DNA from: Prostheceraeus crozeri
Taxonomy: Eukaryota; Platyhelminthes; Polycladida; Euryleptidae
Direction: 5' to 3'
Length of the DNA: 64,000 nucleotides
NCBI GenBank assembly: GCA_907163375.1
Contig: CAJQUW010002160.1
Coordinates: 34,774-98,773, forward strand
Part shown: positions 42,494 through 53,820 of the stretch, piece after piece
Layout: every line of letters starts with the position of its first letter
Position numbering within the stretch: position 1 is the first letter of the stretch
Position numbers and translations under genes: made by a program
Notes under the pieces: generated by a model
Database searches by the model: none
What the model saw: only the letters and a program-made list of their open reading frames with translations
What the model was told of the DNA's origin: nothing

Positions 42494-43680
42494 AGTATAA
42501 TGACTCCAGCCATTTATATATCAATTTTTACAACGATTTTTATTGTCCGCAAAATTCATTCAGTTAGTTGATAATTTGGACAAGTGTATTAATCTAGCTG
42601 AACAAATTCTCAATTTTTTTGAGGATTTAAATTATAGCACTCGATTGAGATTTCCTTGATAATCAACTTGATTTCCCTTTGATTGAGCTTCTTATCATCA
42701 AATTTTCATTCTATTTGGTATCTTGTGAGCTTCATACTACTAATAATGCCACGTAAGTCTCAAGTGCCAAACAGGAATAATTTGCAAAAATTCACCTATC
42801 TAAAAATTGATCAAATGCATTTTTTAAACGGCAAGAACATAATCTCCTTGAAAAGCTGAGTCTTTTGATAAGAAAGTTTTCACTGCATGCTGACATTTTT
42901 TATGTCGATAATCTACCTACTGCATGCATGTGTAGAATACGCAGAAATTATAGTGATTGTCAATTTCATCAAAATTTCTTCCAGGCAAATCCATCCTGTT
43001 TCCAGATTGTGACAGAATTGTGAAGCAAACCTTTGTTCGAGCCACTAGTAACAATGACAAAAGCATCCATTTCAATATAAGATTTGAGAATCCGACGTCT
43101 TAATAGTAAAAAATAAAACAGACGGCGAATCTTCGTGCCTTGTCAAGTAGGCCTACAGGTCGTCAGGCCAAAGTTACAACACTAGAAGGTCTACTAGGCT
43201 AAGTATACCTGGCAAGGCACGAAAATTTATATTTTTATCGAATTTCGGATTCGAGTAGCACAGTTTGTCTTGACATTAACCGAATCTCAACATGTTTCAA
43301 AAGATATGAGAAGTTGGACAATCTTGCGAATTTTACTTCACTAAATGATTCTGCGGATTTCAGACGTCTGTGGTCTCTCTAACTTCATCGCATGGTCAAT
43401 TTACGTCAATAAGGACATGGTAACATGAAAGCAATCTACAGCGAATTACACTGTAACCCACCACAAATTACAATAGTTTCCAGACTGAAGAAATCTTGCT
43501 GAGAAAAAACACTTCCTTAACACGTTAGTGGAGCACCTTGAATTTTCCAGTTGAATTCAAGAGATTTTCGAAGTATGATGATCGACATTGAACCTCAGTA
43601 GGTCACTTGTTCAAAAACACTTGAAGCTATCTGTGGATGTAAACTGATTTGTAAATTTAAGCCACAAATCTGCGAGTTTT
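42494..43680. other. Probable host intron, no gene recognised
   Basis: AT-rich sequence without conserved frame. The phrases CTTGTCAAGTAGGCC and GGCAAGGCACGAA around 43140-43220 form weak inverted similarity. Confidence 0.45.
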
Positions 43681-45109
43681 CTCATCATTCATTCATTCAT
43701 TCATGAGCTTTATTAGAGTGTCGTTATATCACAGAGACTTCTAGGACACTTTACATTTAATTAAGAATTTGACAAAAAATACGACTTCAGAAGAGTCTTA
43801 AAATCTTTCGGTGATGATTCTTTGGTGATATCAACCGGCAAAGAGTTCCAGACTCGATGTGCAGTTGCTATGAAGGATCGTCCACCGAGTGTAGGACGAC
43901 GCACGGAAGACGTCAGGAGGAAAGGCCTTCGTGCAGATCGCAAGCGGGATCCCCCCTCAGCTTGTGAAACGAGATGGAGCTCACTGAGCAGGCAGTCGGG
44001 AGCAGCTCTACTGAGACAAGAGTGAACGATGGCCGCTATACGTTGCTGGATTCTTGCATGTATCGGCAGCCACTTAAGTTCTCTGAGCAAAGGCGAAACC
44101 GAGGAGTAGCGGTTGCATCCATAAATGAGTCTGGCGGCAGCATTGAGAACGGCCTGAAGACGACAGAGCTGGGTGGATGGGACGCCAGCGAGGACGGAGA
44201 TCCAGTAGTCCAGACGAGTGTGAACTAAAGCCACGATGATGGATGTCAGAAGAACTGGACTGACTGAGCGGCGTATAGATTTTATCCTGCGAAGCATGGT
44301 AAAGCAGGAGGCGACGGTCTTAGTGATGTGCGTTCGAAATGACAACACTGGGTCAAATTGGACACCAAGGCATCTGACAGAATCGACAGGAGAGGACAAA
44401 TTGGGGCCCAGACGAACAGGCTCAGGAGAGAAGCTTATCATCCGATGTTCAGATCCGCACCACATGAACTCGGATTTGTGGAGGTTGAGTTGCAGCCGAT
44501 TGGAAGCAAACCAGTTGATTAGAACGTCCAAGCAGACAGATATTTTCACACTCAATCGCCCTTTCTCCGAGATGTCACAGAAGCCATATAACTGAATATC
44601 ATCGGCGTAAGAGTGCATGCGAAGATCATTTTCATGAGCAATATCGACGAGATCTGCCGTGTAGAGGACAAACACCAGAGGACCCAAAACTAATCCTTGT
44701 GGAACTCCGCAGATCACTGGCGTAGGAGTCGAAGACGTCGAGCCTTGTCTTACCGACTGAATTCGTCCGGTGAGGAAGGACTCCAGCCACTGCAGCACGG
44801 GACCGTCGAGGCCTAAAGATGATCGGAGTCGGGTGATGAGGATAGAATGATCAATTGTGTCGAAAGCACTGGAGAGATCAAGAAAACACAATAGGCCAAT
44901 CTTGCCACTATCCATGGCACGGAAGATGTCTGAGGAGAGCTTCAGAACAGCAGTTTCGGTGGAGTGTCCTGGTCGGTATGCAGATTGGAGCCTTGGCATC
45001 AGACTGAAAGCTTCGAGATGAGAGCGCAACTGGGAACACACAAGTCCTTCGAGGATCTTTGAAAGAGTGGGCAAGCTGGAGATTGGGCGGTGTGTGTTGA
45101 CATCATCAG
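43681..45109 (-). mobile_element. LINE fragment, CR1/L2-type, 5'-truncated
   Basis: The minus frame 45074-43761 (437 residues) has a full non-LTR reverse transcriptase end: LDLSSAFDTIDHSIL (motif A), GVPQGLVLGPLVFVLY (motif B), HSYADDIQLYG (YADD, motif C), then the thumb region and the C terminus HRVWNSLPVDITKESSP. The latter, with NAAARLIYG and LKWLPIHARI, is typical of CR1/L2/Rex-type LINEs. The 3' end is an (ATGA)n tail at 43683-43706. The apurinic endonuclease is missing, so the copy is 5'-truncated; its upstream edge meets the inverted-repeat element at 45110. The RT frame itself is open. Confidence 0.85.
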
Positions 45110-45730
45110 CAAACGATTACTTTTTACAACTGCCGTCTTATGAAAACGAATAGGTGTTCGAGCCATAAAGATTAAAAACACGTTTCCGCACCCTAACTTT
45201 GCAGAACACATAATAGTAGGGTGCAAATTGACAAAGATTTGAGCAAGTTAGGTCACCAATCTTCATGTGTTTAATTAGTGCACGAAGTCCCTCTACAAAT
45301 AAATGAATTCAAATAAAATTTCAAGCCTCCTCATGTCAAAAATGCGTTTGCGCATTCTTGCCGTGCATTAGTTCACGCTCCAATGTACCTGTAGTAAATT
45401 GATGCAAAATTTAAATGGTGCATGATATGCTTGCGTGTAGTTCTATTAACATGTGACAATTTGATATAAAACAGATCAACATTTTTTACTATTGCTTTAC
45501 TATGAAAATGCAAACAATGGCATAAAATGGTTCATGAGAGAGTATTCGTAAAAAGGCTTCGCACACTGACTTAAACACATCCAGATTTCGTTCTAACTTG
45601 CTCAAATCTTTATCAATTTGCACCCTACTGTAATGTGTTCTACAAAGCAAGGGTGAGTAAACGTGTTTGATCTTGTGGCTCGAATACCTATTCGCTTTCA
45701 TGAGACAGCAGTTGAAAAAGTAATCGTTTG
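45110..45730. mobile_element. Inverted-repeat (foldback/MITE-like) element
   Basis: About 621 bp. The left arm (45110 to about 45250: AAACGATTACTTTTTACAAC, then GAATAGGT, CACGTTT, AGTAGGGTGCAAATTGA) matches the right arm (about 45597-45730) in inverted orientation with moderate divergence; a spacer of about 350 bp separates them. No coding potential. No target duplication is clear. Likely a non-autonomous transposon. Confidence 0.75.
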
Positions 45731-46958
45731 TCGATGGCAAAACTCGTTGACTTGTGGCTCGACCCTTTCGTTCCTAAATTATTTTCAAAGTAGAAGTTGA
45801 ATTAAATAAAAGAAAAATTAAAGTAAAGGATCTAAATAAAAGAAATTAAAGTTGAAATTAAGGAAAAAATATTTTTTCAAATGCAATTTCCAGGCATTGT
45901 GCGAGGTTGGGAGAGGTGCCACTAGAAACGCTTTGATCCTCTCTTTCTTCTGGTCATAAATTTTTGCCAATGTGGGATCAATATTATTGCCGAAAAGATG
46001 CGGGTCGAAATGTTGTCAAATGAGCACAATATGAATGCAAAGGATAACTTGTAGAATCAGATTACATCCACAGACAGTTTTGAGTGTTTTTGAATTAGTG
46101 ACTGAGAAATTCAAGCACTATAGGCTGGCATTGATGGAAGCAATGTGCAAGTTAGATAGATGCGTGAATATTGAAGCACATTCACTTTGATTGGCTGTCA
46201 AGAAGCGCAGCTGAAACGTCAGTGGAGTGAAAATGTTTACTGAGTTGCATTCTCATTTGAGAAATGGAAACAGACCTGAATAGCTGCTATTTCATCCAAT
46301 ATCAGGAGTCATCAGAATGGACCTGAAACATCAGCAGTCCTAGTTTACATCGATCAACATGGACACAACTCCCTATTTAAAGTCGCAGCCATGCCCGGGT
46401 AAATTTGAGATTTCCAATTAGCAAGTTAGTGAAATTTCGACGGGCATTCAAAACATTCACGATATTCAATTCTGTTCCCATTTTTCAACTGAGGATGCAG
46501 CTCAATATTTGATTATTCTATTGTTTACAAGAGCAGAATTCATTAATTATTGCAGGTGCACTAACAGACGATTTGTCAGCAGTGTCTTTAAAGTGATATT
46601 TAATGAATAATTGTCGAAATTTCACTAACTTGCTATTTGCAAATCTTCTCACTAATCCTTTTGTTTTCTCTTCCTTTAGTAAGCAACATTTCATTCATCC
46701 ACATAGCTCTCGTCAGCGCGGGCATAGCTGCAACTTTAAATAAGGAAATGTGTTTATTTGTAAGCACGGAAATGTAAATGGAACTCTTAAATGTAAGCAA
46801 TTTTGCACTCTTGCTATGAACGTGCACGAAACTGATAACTCTAGCTGTTTATAGCTACTAAATTTCACTGCTTGCCTTTTATCGACGAAATTACGACTTA
46901 ACCACAATATTTTGTTTGATATTCTGCTGCATTAAGTGTCCAAATATGTTTATTTCAG
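45731..46958. other. Probable host intron, no gene recognised
   Basis: Contains only a short inverted repeat (46418-46635). The intron ends at the acceptor TTTATTTCAG before 46959. Confidence 0.5.
46418..46635. repeat. Short inverted repeat, possible MITE
   Basis: TAGCAAGTTAGTGAAATTTC with flanking bases (46418-46441) is inverted at 46613-46635; arms about 23 bp, spacer about 170 bp. Confidence 0.6.
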
Positions 46959-47333
46959 ATTCTGAAGAATGCGGAAGTCCCCGCGTGCTTACTGGACAAC
47001 AGGGTTTCATCGTGAGTCATAAAAGATCTGAGAAAATGACATCTCGAAGAGAAATGAAATGCAAATGGTCAATTGAAGGACGGAAGTCAAAAATCATTCA
47101 TCTTCAATTCATATACTTTGAGTTGATAACAAATGAGAGAAATTGCAAGCACAGAAACCTTACCGTTTACGATGGTCGAGTTAGAGACATCAGCAAAATA
47201 TTAAGGACATGGTGTGGCACAAGGAACCCCTATCCATCCAATATCTATTCCAAAGGACAGCAATTACTCCTGGAATTCAAAAGTGATGGAGAGGGACCAA
47301 GATTTAATATTTCTTACAAGCTGGAAGAAGAAA
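46959..47333 (+). CDS. CUB domain exon B of the host gene
   Basis: A 375-nt exon with acceptor TTTATTTCAG and donor GTAAGT, phase 1-1. Four Cys are visible: EECGSPRVL, MKCKWSIEG, NCKHRNLTVYDG, TWCGTRNP, and the end is FNISYKLEEES. It is the most diverged of the three CUB exons, so it is the older neighbour, followed 390 bp downstream by exon C. CUB modules in tandem are typical of secreted or membrane-bound extracellular proteins. Which protein this is cannot be told from the modules alone. Confidence 0.9.
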
Positions 47334-47481
47334 GTAAGTATTGGCCTTCAGTCTTTCAATAAAAATCACTGCCTGTAGCAACAGAAGTGCAAATAGGAGA
47401 TAATTTCAATTGATGAACCAAACCACAATTTCCAACAATTTTTCTAATCATTTCCATTACAGCAGAAAACATTTAAAATGC

Positions 47482-48090
47482 TCGATATTCATGAAACTTT
47501 CCTGAGATCTCATTCGCTTATGAGACGGAGAAATAGTCTGACAATTACTTATCATTTCCCGACTTTGTTCTGTCTCCCTACAAGATCAGAGTTAGGTTGT
47601 TTATCATATTTAAGGGAATTCGTTGTTCTCCCTGATTGGAAAATAGCTGATGTGACACAAGATTGTTCAGGCTGCACTTCGTATTGGTTGAAATTTCAAT
47701 GAATCGTTCTGTTTATTTCAGATTCAGAAGGATGCGGACGGCCTCGTGTGCTGACAGGACGCAGAGGTTTTATCCTCAGCCATAACGGGACAACAATATA
47801 TCGGAGAAATATGAATTGTGAGTGGTTAATTGAAGCAGAGAAGTCAAAGATTGTTCATCTTCACATCGCTGATTTTGAGTTGGAGGATTGTACAGGGTGC
47901 TCGTGTGACAATCTTACCGTCTACGATGGTGGAAATAAGAACAGCAGGAAGTTGAAGACATTGTGTGGCAAAGAGAACTCATCTGATATCACTTCCACTG
48001 GACAGCAGCTGTTCTTGAAGTTCAAAAGTGATAGTGGGAAGCAGTTGTCAGGATTTAACATTACTTACGAATTGGAGGAAAAGAGTAAGT
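47482..48090. repeat. Segmental duplication, copy 2 (intron plus CUB exon)
   Basis: Matches 31225-31840, same orientation, with the exon registered identically. Confidence 0.9.
47722..48084 (+). CDS. CUB domain exon C of the host gene
   Basis: A 363-nt exon, acceptor GTTTATTTCAG, donor GTAAGT, phase 1-1. Cysteines: GCGRPRVL, MNCEWLIEA, a CTGCSCDNLTVYDG block with extra Cys, and TLCGKENSS. It is nearly the same as exon A at the start and end but differs in the middle, around the second half of the first Cys pair, consistent with a recent duplication followed by change. Two CUB exons followed by a Thr-rich linker exon argue that the gene reads left to right here. Confidence 0.9.
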
Positions 48091-48658
48091 ATTGGATTTT
48101 GAAATTGAATTGAAATAACTCAGAATTCATTGCCTATAAAATCATCAATAATAATAATGAGTAGAAAATCTGAGACTTCGACTCCATCCCGTGGGATGGA
48201 AAGCTGTCTAAGTGCTGTGTGAAGAGATCACGGTTGTTTTGTACTATCTGAAGGGTCTTGGTTAGAATTATTGAGATTTGATTTTCATACCTAGCGTTTT
48301 GTGGAAGTGTAAAATTATTTTGAAAAAATTGTGTAAAAGATATTACTCCTCGAACTTACAGTTGTTGGATATTTCATGAATTTGATTTGGTACTTTCATG
48401 ATAAAGTTTTAATGCAATTGTATACAGAATTGATACAAACAATGTAGAAGTACAGTTAACAATGAATGAAATGAGATAAAAGAAAGATCAAATTGACAGG
48501 CAGAAGATGTGCGAATCATCATGTTTAACCTGACTGCCTTTATTGAAATGGTAGAGAGTGTTCAAAAACTATTGTATGATGAGCAGCACAATCATTTCAT
48601 CAAAATTACACATTTTATAGTTATCATATGCTTTTCTTCGCACCTCGGTTTTCCTCAG
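48085..48658. other. Host intron, no gene recognised
   Basis: Between CUB exon C and the linker exon; AT-rich, no motif beyond the splice sites. Confidence 0.6.
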
Positions 48659-48766
48659 TAGAATCTGATCAGACGACTTACTTTTCAGAGACGACAAGCA
48701 CCCAAAAAGAGGAGAGAACAACAACGCAATCAACAACAACTGTCAATCAAAAGTCAACGAAGACTC
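48659..48766 (+). CDS. Thr-rich linker exon of the host CUB gene
   Basis: About 36 residues (ESDQTTYFSETTSTQKEE, RTTTQSTTTVNQKSTKT) between an acceptor TTTTCCTCAG and a donor GTGAGT, phase 1-1. An alternative acceptor, CTTTTCAG, at about 48687 keeps the frame and would shorten the exon. A Ser/Thr-rich, probably O-glycosylated linker after CUB domains is common in secreted and membrane receptors. Confidence 0.65.
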
Positions 48767-49602
48767 GTGAGTATGAACAACAGAATCTATATAGGTGTGA
48801 TGTCAGGTGATGTGTTGGAACAAAAATATTCCCACAATTTTAGTACTGAATTTTAGTGTCTGACCTTTACTTATTATATATATGAATAACTTAATGGAGT
48901 CACAACTTGCAGCCTCATGATCTGACGGAATATTGTGTGCAATGGGATGGTCTACTCTAGTGCTGCGACAGCATTAAATGTTTTTAATGATAATAATATT
49001 ACGACTGACAATGCAATTCGGTGAGTGTATTACAAAATAGCAGAGAAGCGCCTCGCAGGTTATAGATCATGATGAATAATTGTATTGAAGATGGTGCGCA
49101 TCAGTGGGCTTATAAACTGATGACGTGAATAGTCAAAGATAAACAGGCGGTAGGATCCGTTGCTTAAGTACAGGGTACGGACTTAACATGGCGAACGAGG
49201 ATTTGATAAGCTGAAGTAAAAGTTTTAAACAAAACGACACTTTTGTTGCATCGTTTCTTCTCAATTGCATAACTTATAAAATCGGTCGGTATCTTCAAGT
49301 CGCTGTGATGTGTGAAGTAAAGAACATGTGATGTCGATGATGTTATCAGCAAGTTCGCAATATCAATGAACACCTGTGAGAACTGGAAGTATGTCATTAA
49401 AGCCAATATCTGCACGTTACGATTTGACATGATACGAGTATAGACAAATATTTTAGAATTCTGTAATTTTATAAAGAAAACAGAATCTTGGTTTAAAAAC
49501 AGGCCCAAAAAAGAAACAGTTTCAATGTCTGAGTGACTGAGGAATTTGAAGGAAATTAATGAAATTAAATAAACAATAGATCAAATTGCCATGCAAAAGA
49601 TG
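48767..49602. other. Probable host intron, no gene recognised
   Basis: No supported gene. A minus-strand frame at 49164-49508 has no motif. Confidence 0.5.
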
Positions 49603-49675
49603 TGCGCCTGGTAGGATTCGAACCTACGACCAAGGTTAACTAGACCTGTGCTCTAACCAACTGAGCTACGAGCCA
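49603..49675 (-). tRNA. tRNA-like sequence, possible pseudo-tRNA or SINE head
   Basis: On the minus strand: A box TAGCTCAGTTGG with a D arm, B box GGTTCGAATCC, and a perfect 5-bp T stem GTAGG/CCTAC. The anticodon loop would be CTAGTTA, anticodon AGT (Thr), with a pyrimidine at position 37. The acceptor stem pairs poorly (TGGCTCG against CAGGCGC), so a working tRNA is doubtful. RNA polymerase III promoter boxes are intact, fitting a tRNA-derived SINE or a decayed tRNA. Confidence 0.5.
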
Positions 49676-49892
49676 CTTACGCGACTCTGTCAATTGGCAG
49701 GATCAAACCCTCACCATCGATTATTTGACTTGTTTGACATTACTTATCAATTTAACAGTAGTAGTAACTTGCAAAATATTTGGTAGCGTAGAGGTAGTAT
49801 TGATTGATGTGTTGAACACTGTTTTATCATGCGCTCGCACTTCGTGACTTGTCATTGTTACATCCTATGTTCAAGATATCTACATGAATTTC

Positions 49893-49925
49893 CGGGCAGC
49901 AATGTCAAATTATCATTGCTGCCCG
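49893..49925. repeat. 33-bp hairpin, CGGGCAGCAATG arms
   Basis: CGGGCAGCAATG at 49893 and CATTGCTGCCCG ending at 49925 with a 9-base loop. The same arm sequence (GGGCAGCAATG) recurs in the larger palindrome downstream. Confidence 0.85.
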
Positions 49926-49943
49926 CTAAGATGTAACAATACC

Positions 49944-50045
49944 GTTATTAGGTATGAATTTGCAGGGCAGCAATGATAGAATTCCGCGTGCGCTACGCGC
50001 ACTTGGAATTCTATCATTGCTGCCCGCAAATTCATACCTAATAAC
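49944..50045. repeat. 102-bp near-perfect palindrome
   Basis: Left arm from GTTATTAGGTATGAATTTGC through GGGCAGCAATGATAGAATTCC; right arm is its complement ending at GGTATTAG-inverse (CTAATAAC). The centre GTGCGCTACGCGCAC is itself palindromic. It can form a long cruciform. With the hairpin at 49893 it looks like a foldback transposon or the two ends of a minimal element. Confidence 0.9.
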
Positions 50046-51132
50046 TATACATTGCCATGTAACTCCCTGAAAAGAATGGCCGAAAATGTTCGGAGAATTA
50101 ACCTACTTGCTTTCAATTTCATATATAGAATTGTACCGGGAACAGAGTGCTTCAAATAAATTATGAGATTCCTGAAAAAATACGTGTCAGCAAACATCTT
50201 TACAACATTTTTGTCGTACATGGGCATGAATGTTGTACAATTTTGAACATGAACAAATTTTATGCTCCTTTTTGTCGCAATCATTTTCTCACTTGATTTA
50301 CTATTCTCATTACATGGTAACTCATAATGTACACGAATTTTCAGTTAATTGAATATAGTTTTAAAAATATTGTCTTGGCTATTTTTCATTATTTGAATGT
50401 AGTTGGAAAGAGCCAATGTAGAATGATAGTGGTTTTATTTTCTTTTTCTTATTTCTTACAATTAATTTCAGTCAACATCCGCTAACTATCTTCAGGTAAA
50501 AAGGAAGGAAATACGGTCTAGTATAAAATTTAAAATTTACACCGACGTCGATGTCATAATAACATAATACTGAATACAAAAGGGGAAGGGCTATGGAACA
50601 GGTAGTATTGGATTACATAGTACCAATAGCAGCTTAATGATGACCTGATTAGACATGAAAACAAAGGACATAGAAATGGATTAGTAATACAAAGGCTTGA
50701 GTTATAAGTACATGCACATATCATACAAGTATGAAAAAATGTAAAGCTATAGAACAATTGGAAGAAGGCAAGAGGTGTGAATTAGAAATTTGATACTGTT
50801 ATAATGTAACACATTGTCATGTTCTATTATTTTTATATAATAGAAAAATTTTTATTATTTTATTATATTTTATTTTATTATTTTTTATTCTATTATCTCA
50901 TTACAATTGAGGAGAAGATTTATGTATGATTGTCTCCGTGAACTACTCTTGCCACGTTCATTATGGTTTCATTTACCTCAAAAATATAAGAAACAACAAG
51001 AAACTCAACATTTTGTTCACCAAAAAGCTTCGAAGATTGGAAATTTCGCACATAAACATTGATCTTGAAAAATCTACATGAAGTTTACAAACACGTCTAC
51101 TATGCTTAAGAAATATAATAACAAGTGATAAA
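50046..51132. other. No gene recognised
   Basis: AT-rich sequence with TTATTATTTTATT runs near 50840-50900. No conserved frame. Confidence 0.5.
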
Positions 51133-53266
51133 ATGATGAACTTTATAAGCATTGGTCGCCAGAATAATTCCAAAAAGACTGAACGCAGATTGAAGGAACG
51201 TCTTGAACGTCTACGTTACCTCCATGGATTATCGAATAAGAACATTGAAATGAAAGAAAATCTTAATGCAAACCATAATCAAACTCAGAGACCTACATTA
51301 GTAACAGATTTGACGAGCATAATCACTGAAGACGAACGAAACCTTTTAGAAAAAGGTCCAAAATTTTCATTGGCGAAAGCAGTAAACGACTCGATCGTAA
51401 TTGATTTCAACGTCAGCTTCAGCAGATTCGTACATCAGTATCGATGGAAGAACGAACTTAATGACTGTCACGAACCAGACAATTACCCACAAAAATACCC
51501 ATAGAATACTAATCTAACTATGCCTCCAAAGAATGACCATATTAAAGACAAATTGAAACGGGTATACTATGGATGTAAAAGGATTATTGGAAAACTGAGA
51601 CCTCAATCAAAATTCTCCAACCTGAGTACACAAGAAAAAGAAACATTGAAAAATCTTATTAGCAAGAACCTAATGATGTTGTCTTCAGATAAAGGTTCCG
51701 AATTCTGCGTCGTTTCAAATGATAATTATATTGAAGCAGGACTGAAACATCTCAGAGATGAAAATACATACACACCCATTCAAAAACATACATGACAGCT
51801 AAGATTGTTGAAAAACGCATCAACGCAAGCTGGAACACTATAGCCAGTGAAAACAATATTCCATATTATTTAAAAATTCACAAATATTACGAACAACTCA
51901 TCCTTACCATGTTTCTACCACCTAATCAAAACTCACAAGGAAGGCCCCGAGATGAAAATACGTCCTATTGTATCCAACACGTCCGGACCAACAACTAAGT
52001 TGTTATGGCTTCTTTCTAGACTTTTAATTCCTTTGCTTCAAAATGTCCCGGCACATTTAAAATCAAGCATGCATCTCATTGATGGCATCAGAAATGCCAA
52101 TCAAAAAGAACAAATTTATCCTTGCAGCTTCGATGTAATAAGCATGTACACTTCCATTCCAATTCCTGATGCCATTCAAGCCCTGGTTTACAAAATAGAA
52201 GACTGCAACATCACCAACATGAAAGGATTGACAATCGACCAAATTGAGCGGTTATTGCATGTAATCTTAAGAAACACATATTTCCAATTTGATAATAACA
52301 TCTTCTTGCAAGTTGAAGGTTTATCCATGGGTTCGCCTCTTTCTGGTGTGCTTGCAATTATATTCATGGACATCATCGAAACAGTAGCCCTCCGACAAAT
52401 GAGAGTGATATATAATGTCCCACTTTTATGCGATATGTAGATGACTGCTTCGCAATAATTTAAAACAAAGAACAAGCCTTGAAACTTCTCCAATATCTCA
52501 ATGCACAACATTCCAGCATCAATTTCGAAATTGAATTACCAGACGACAACAAAACATTAAGCCTACTTGATTTCCCAGTAACACCGAAATCGCCAAATGA
52601 ACCAGAATTTGAATTTTACCGCAAATGTGCTAGAAAAGATCTGCTTGTGAATTATCACTCACATATACCATACACTAACAAAATTAACTTCATTAGAAAC
52701 GGAAAAACAAGAATCGCAGAGCGATGTTCCAACAATCTAACTCAAAACAAACACATAGACAATTTCAATGATATTCTACGACTAAACATGTATCCCGAAA
52801 ATATCATTCGCAACACCAACAATTATCGTCAAACACATAAACCAAATAACAGAAAGGAGAAAGAAAGACACTATTTTTGCTTCAATTTTCCATTTATTTC
52901 TGATAAAGTGGATAAACAACTACAAAATGTTTTTTTCCAAGAAAACTTGGACATAATATTAACAAGAAGATCAAAAACTATTAGAAGTGCATTGAAACAG
53001 CCTAAAATAAACCAGGATTGTCATTTACGAAATTGCCCAATTAACAACAACAACATCTACAATCAGAAATGTGTAATCTATCGGCTGAATTGTGATAAGT
53101 GTAATAACTTCTACATTGGAAGCACCATATGACCATTACATATCCGTTGCCGTGAGCATAAAAAAAACAGCAAGTCTTCCATGTACAACCATCTTCAAAA
53201 ATGTCACAGCTACAACTTTTCCACAACCATCCTTTCCCACAATAGTGATCCATCAGTAGTATATAG
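51133..53266 (+). mobile_element. Penelope-like element with C-terminal GIY-YIG
   Basis: In order on the plus strand: a coiled N-terminal part (RRLKERLERLRYLHGLSNKN), a leader with NLMMLSSDKGSEFCVVSN, reverse transcriptase blocks RPIVSNTSGPTTKLLWLL, SFDVISMYTSIPIPDAIQ (motif A), LQVEGLSMGSPLSGVLAI (motif B) and RYVDDCFAII (YVDD, motif C), then CVIYRLNCDKCNNFYIGSTI and REHKKNSKSS, a Penelope GIY-YIG nuclease. This is the standard RT to GIY-YIG order. Frame changes and stops split it into at least five frames, so it is dead. The 3' end is near 53266, just before a hairpin. Confidence 0.85.
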
Positions 53267-53268
53267 TA

Positions 53269-53306
53269 TGACATCCGGCGCTTCGCTTCGCTCGCACCGG
53301 ATGTCA
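53269..53306. repeat. 38-bp GC-rich hairpin
   Basis: TGACATCCGG and CCGGATGTCA flank CGCTTCGCTTCGCTCGCA. Lies just after the PLE and before the AT-rich element; similar in style to the short palindromes inside that element. Confidence 0.8.
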
Positions 53307-53621
53307 CACCTTTCGAGTTTTTCAAAAATTTACGTAGTCTATAAATTTCAAAAATTTAGGTAGACTCCAAATTTCACGTGGCCGAAGGCCGAAAATTTAG
53401 GTAATGACAAATTTTCAAAAAATCAGATTTTCAAAAAATTTAGGCAGTCTCCAAATTTCGAAAATTTAGGCGGTCAAAAAATATCACGTAGTCGAAAAAT
53501 ATTGAAAATTATGTTGTCTCAAAATATCACGTGGTCTAAGAATTTTGAAAATTTACGTAGACCAAAAATTTAAGTTGTCTAAGAATTTCACGTAGTCTCA
53601 ATATACCAGAAGATTGTATTC
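53307..53621. repeat. Short AATTTAGGTAGTCT-type repeats
   Basis: The phrase AAAATTTAGG(T/C)(A/G)GTC, with CACGTGG or CACGTAG, recurs about six times. A hairpin GGCCGAAGGCC lies at 53380. No gene. Confidence 0.6.
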
Positions 53622-53820
53622 AAAATATTTATTCAAAATATTTCCTTAAAAATGGAAACCTCAACGGAGGTGAAAATGGAAGAAACCTCGACGGCAACGG
53701 CGACGACGAAAATGGAAGGAACTTCAAAAGTGGAAGAAACCGCAAGAATATATCCTTCGTTATCTCAATTAAAAACAAATGAAATGGATCTCAATTATTA
53801 TTAAGATTAGAGCATTATGA
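53622..53820 (+). repeat. Partial copy of the start of the 54772 gene
   Basis: AGAAGATTGTATTCAAAA and ATATATCCTTCGTTATCTCA match 54728-54860. It has a variant N-terminal segment (Glu/Thr-rich) and soon loses similarity. A duplicated gene fragment. Confidence 0.75.

Noticed and set aside
43822-44595. Plus-strand frames opposite the LINE
   Set aside because: Antisense shadows of the reverse transcriptase frame.
49603-49675. Confident functional tRNA-Thr call
   Set aside because: Acceptor stem pairs badly and position 37 is a pyrimidine.
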